Source of the DNA: Pseudomonadales bacterium
GTDB taxonomy: Bacteria > Pseudomonadota > Gammaproteobacteria > Pseudomonadales > Azotimanducaceae
Direction: 5' to 3'
NCBI GenBank assembly: GCA_023300545.1
Contig: JALZVT010000018.1
Location: 1-54,941, forward strand
DNA: 54,941 nt
The notes under the pieces were generated by a model that saw nothing but the letters and a program-made list of their open reading frames with translations, was not told where the DNA came from and searched no databases. Position 1 is the stretch's first letter, and the number at the start of each line of letters is the position of its first letter. Made by a program: the position numbers and the translations under genes. Of this stretch, positions 52,960 to 54,941 are shown piece after piece.

Positions 52960-53594
52960 TTGATTTATACACTTGGGCTACCCCCAACGGCCGTAAAGTA
53001 TCGATTGCGCTTGAGGAGCTTGAATTGCCCTACAGAGTGCTGCCGGTGAACATTGCAGCGGATGAGCAGTTTGATCCTGGGTTTCTGAGTTTTAGCCCTA
53101 ACAACAAGATTCCGGCCATTCGCGATCAGGATACTCAGCGGACCCTGTTTGAGTCGGGGGCGATACTGCTCTATCTGGTCGACAAGACCGGTAAGCTCGA
53201 TGGTGGCGATCGATGGCAGATGCTTGAGTGGCTCATGCTGCAGATGGCGTCAGTTGGCCCTGTGTTTGGCCAAACGCATCATTTTCATCGCTTCAACCCG
53301 GGCAAGGCACCTTATGCTGAGCAGCGCTTTGTGAGCGAAACGCATCGGCTTTATGGCGTGTTGAACGCTCGTCTTGGCGAGACTGAATATCTAGCTGGTG
53401 CCTATAGCGTTGCGGATATTGCAATTTTCCCCTGGGTGGCTCGATGGCCATGGCACAGCATTAACTGGGAAGATTATCCCCACCTGGCGCGTTGGTTCGA
53501 GCTGCTCGCCGGGCGTGAGGCGGTTCAGCGAGGCTACAATGTGCCGGCGTCCGAGCAGCGTATTTTGCTCCCTGGTCAGGACGTTGACTCGTGA
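52956..53594 (+). CDS. Glutathione S-transferase family protein (YfcG/Ure2p-like)
   Basis: A 212-residue GST. The N-terminal thioredoxin fold is MIDLYTWATPNGRKVSIALEELELPYRVL, followed by NNKIPAIRDQDTQ and the SNAIL-type motif FESGAILLYLVDKTGK, which bind glutathione. The helical domain has MLEWLMLQMASVGPVFGQTHHF and the YSVADIAIFPW motif. It is close to disulfide reductases YfcG/YghU. Its stop overlaps the GTG start of the DUF3108 gene. The start is ATG at 52956. Confidence 0.94.
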   Translation: MIDLYTWATPNGRKVSIALEELELPYRVLPVNIAADEQFDPGFLSFSPNNKIPAIRDQDTQRTLFESGAILLYLVDKTGKLDGGDRWQMLEWLMLQMASVGPVFGQTHHFHRFNPGKAPYAEQRFVSETHRLYGVLNARLGETEYLAGAYSVADIAIFPWVARWPWHSINWEDYPHLARWFELLAGREAVQRGYNVPASEQRILLPGQDVDS

Positions 53595-54361
53595 GGAGGT
53601 GCTGGGTGAGGGGCTGTATCGCTCTGCTGGCAGCCATCGGATCCCCTGCTGCGGTGTCTGAGAAAGCCCCGGTTGTTAGCGAAGCCGGTCCAGCAAATTG
53701 CGCTGCAACCGGTTTGAACATGAAGTACGAAGCTTTTATCGCGGGTGTAAACGCGGGAGAAGCGAACCTTTTGCTCACCCGAGAAAACGACAGCTATCGT
53801 GTCGAGGGTACCGCCCGTTCGAAAGGGTTGTGGGAATCGATACAGCAATGGCGTGCAGAGTATTCGATAGACGGAAAACTGTTGTCGTCGGTTGCGCAGG
53901 GGAGCGGGCCAGCGACACTGCCAGTGCCGGGACATTTCTATTCGCTGCAGACCACACCAAAGAAGCGCCGTGAAATTCATATTGAAGATGGCGTGTTGAG
54001 TGAAATTAAAAATCACAACGTGCGGGATCCGCGACCGGCGCAAACCGGCTATGACCTATTGTCAGCGTTGTTCTTTTTGCCCGCCTGTCACGCCTCTGCG
54101 AGAGTGCATACCGGTCGAGATGGCTATGAGTTCACGCGGGTTGAAGGGGTAGCTGGCCAACCTTCGGACCAAGACACGGACCCACAGCTTTGTAACTACG
54201 CCGTTGTCGACGAAGGCGGGCAACGCTACAAATTGGGCTTAACGCACGGGCAGTACGCAGGCTTCAGCGTTCCTGCAACAATTTTAGTTCGAGGACCCTT
54301 GCCGGGGCGCATGGTGCTGGTTGCTGCAACGCCGCTTACAGCGGCCTCGGAGTGCCGTTAG
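53591..54361 (+). CDS. DUF3108 domain exported protein
   Basis: A 256-residue protein with an N-terminal secretion segment (CIALLAAIGSPAAVSEK) and a DUF3108 beta-sandwich: MKYEAFIAGVNAGEANLLLTREND, SKGLWESIQQWRAEYSIDG and YDLLSALFFLP. DUF3108 proteins are periplasmic or outer-membrane-linked with unknown function. The start GTG 53591 lies in the GTGA overlap with the GST stop, so they are translationally coupled. Several cysteines (e.g. in PACHAS and ASECR) are present. Confidence 0.85.
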   Translation: MRRCWVRGCIALLAAIGSPAAVSEKAPVVSEAGPANCAATGLNMKYEAFIAGVNAGEANLLLTRENDSYRVEGTARSKGLWESIQQWRAEYSIDGKLLSSVAQGSGPATLPVPGHFYSLQTTPKKRREIHIEDGVLSEIKNHNVRDPRPAQTGYDLLSALFFLPACHASARVHTGRDGYEFTRVEGVAGQPSDQDTDPQLCNYAVVDEGGQRYKLGLTHGQYAGFSVPATILVRGPLPGRMVLVAATPLTAASECR

Positions 54362-54383
54362 CAGGAGCTTCGATAGCGGCTGT

Positions 54384-54806
54384 CTAGCTGATTTCGAGTT
54401 GCTCCCGCAAACCCACAATCAGTGTTTCGGCAGCCGTTTTGGTGTAGTTCTGTCCCGGACCAGCGGTCCAGACTGAGTTTGGCCAGGACAGGTCATCCGG
54501 ACGGCGGCCAATAACATGGAAGTGCAGTTGTGGGACCATATTGCCCAATGCAGCCACATTGATCTTGCTGCTGGGTGTGTGGCCGAGCAGATACTCAGAA
54601 ACCTGCTCGATCTCGTTGAATAGGGTCAGTCGATGTGCGGTTGGCAGGTGGTGCATTTCGACCAGATCCGGTACGCGTGGGATCAGCAGGCACCAGGGGA
54701 ACCTTGCATCGTTGACGAGGCGCAGTTCGCACAGACCCAGTTTACCCACTCTCAGGCTATCTGAGCGCAGTTGCGGGTGCAGTTTAAAATCACTGGTTTC
54801 GGTCAT
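54384..54806 (-). CDS. HIT family protein
   Basis: A 140-residue histidine-triad nucleotide hydrolase/transferase. The triad is in PQLHFHVIGRR, with the core strand DARFPWCLLIPRVPDLVEMHHLP and NVAALGNMVPQ before it. It likely hydrolyses a dinucleoside polyphosphate or adenylylated substrate. Start ATG 54806. It is convergent with the DUF3108 gene. The remaining 135 bases to the window edge hold no feature I can support. Confidence 0.92.
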   Translation of the reverse strand: MTETSDFKLHPQLRSDSLRVGKLGLCELRLVNDARFPWCLLIPRVPDLVEMHHLPTAHRLTLFNEIEQVSEYLLGHTPSSKINVAALGNMVPQLHFHVIGRRPDDLSWPNSVWTAGPGQNYTKTAAETLIVGLREQLEIS

Positions 54807-54941
54807 GATGGCAACGGGTGAGCCGCAAGCAATAGCTAGAGTTTAGATCAAGGATCAGCACAAAGACGCTGTACTGCCGGATGATTCGTCACGATTGGGC
54901 GATTGTCGTGTGCCCCGTTGCACTCTGGCCCCTGCCACTGC

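Noticed and set aside
1-54941. CRISPR arrays, insertion sequences, phage genes or a replication origin
   Set aside because: No direct-repeat/spacer array, transposase, integrase or dnaA-box cluster was seen on reading the whole window. Only short tandem repeats inside two genes were found.

Overview
The window is a stretch of bacterial chromosome, most likely from a free-living, probably aquatic or marine gammaproteobacterium. The FolE, RhlE, MnmH (SelU) and NnrU proteins read as proteobacterial. The combination of several TonB-dependent receptors, an UrcA-family protein, acyl-CoA and Rieske-oxygenase catabolic genes and a fused Gld-type ABC exporter is typical of oligotrophic gammaproteobacterial degraders. 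This lineage call is inference from gene content; no rRNA gene or intact tRNA gene is present.

Layout. 0-13 kb: a 5'-truncated TonB receptor, an UrcA-family secreted protein, folE, an N-acyl-D-amino-acid-deacylase-type amidohydrolase, a secreted PHB-depolymerase-like esterase divergent from a DUF3179 protein, a DinB-fold protein and a second TonB receptor. 13-17.8 kb: a MATE exporter, an RhlE-type DEAD-box helicase and a heavily decayed TonB receptor pseudogene. 17.8-27.6 kb: a catabolic block with a second amidohydrolase, a Rieske oxygenase, a TetR regulator, a tiny membrane protein, a membrane desaturase/hydroxylase, a GNAT enzyme, a TauD-type dioxygenase, two enoyl-CoA hydratases, a Rieske protein with reversed domain order and a VOC protein. 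28-32.7 kb: a GH78 alpha-L-rhamnosidase followed by a cobalt-type nitrile hydratase operon (beta, alpha, accessory). 32.7-38.7 kb: mnmH, a Sel1-repeat lipoprotein, a small zinc-ribbon-like protein, a YegD-like Hsp70 and a thioredoxin-fold gene interrupted by one in-frame TGA. 38.8-45.4 kb: detoxification and housekeeping genes (nitrobindin-like, MATE, Nudix, thioesterase, MAPEG, epoxide hydrolase, DUF6498, NnrU, alpha/beta hydrolase). 45.5-54.9 kb: an ABC exporter operon of the GldA-GldFG type with DUF4340 and PAP2 genes, a diguanylate cyclase, a GST, a DUF3108 protein and a HIT protein.

The most interesting signal is at 37515-38654 (minus strand). Two apparent genes are one reading frame split by a single TGA that falls exactly where the first redox cysteine of a thioredoxin-fold WCxxC-like motif belongs. 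Directly downstream the mRNA can fold into a hairpin that satisfies the published bacterial SECIS rules (20 nt from the UGA to the apical loop, a G at loop position 2, a 4-bp upper stem). I read it as a selenocysteine-containing redoxin. About 4 kb away is mnmH, another selenium-dependent gene. The second notable item is 25501-26355, which carries the mononuclear-iron motif of a Rieske oxygenase at its N-terminus and the Rieske cluster motif at its C-terminus, the reverse of the normal order.
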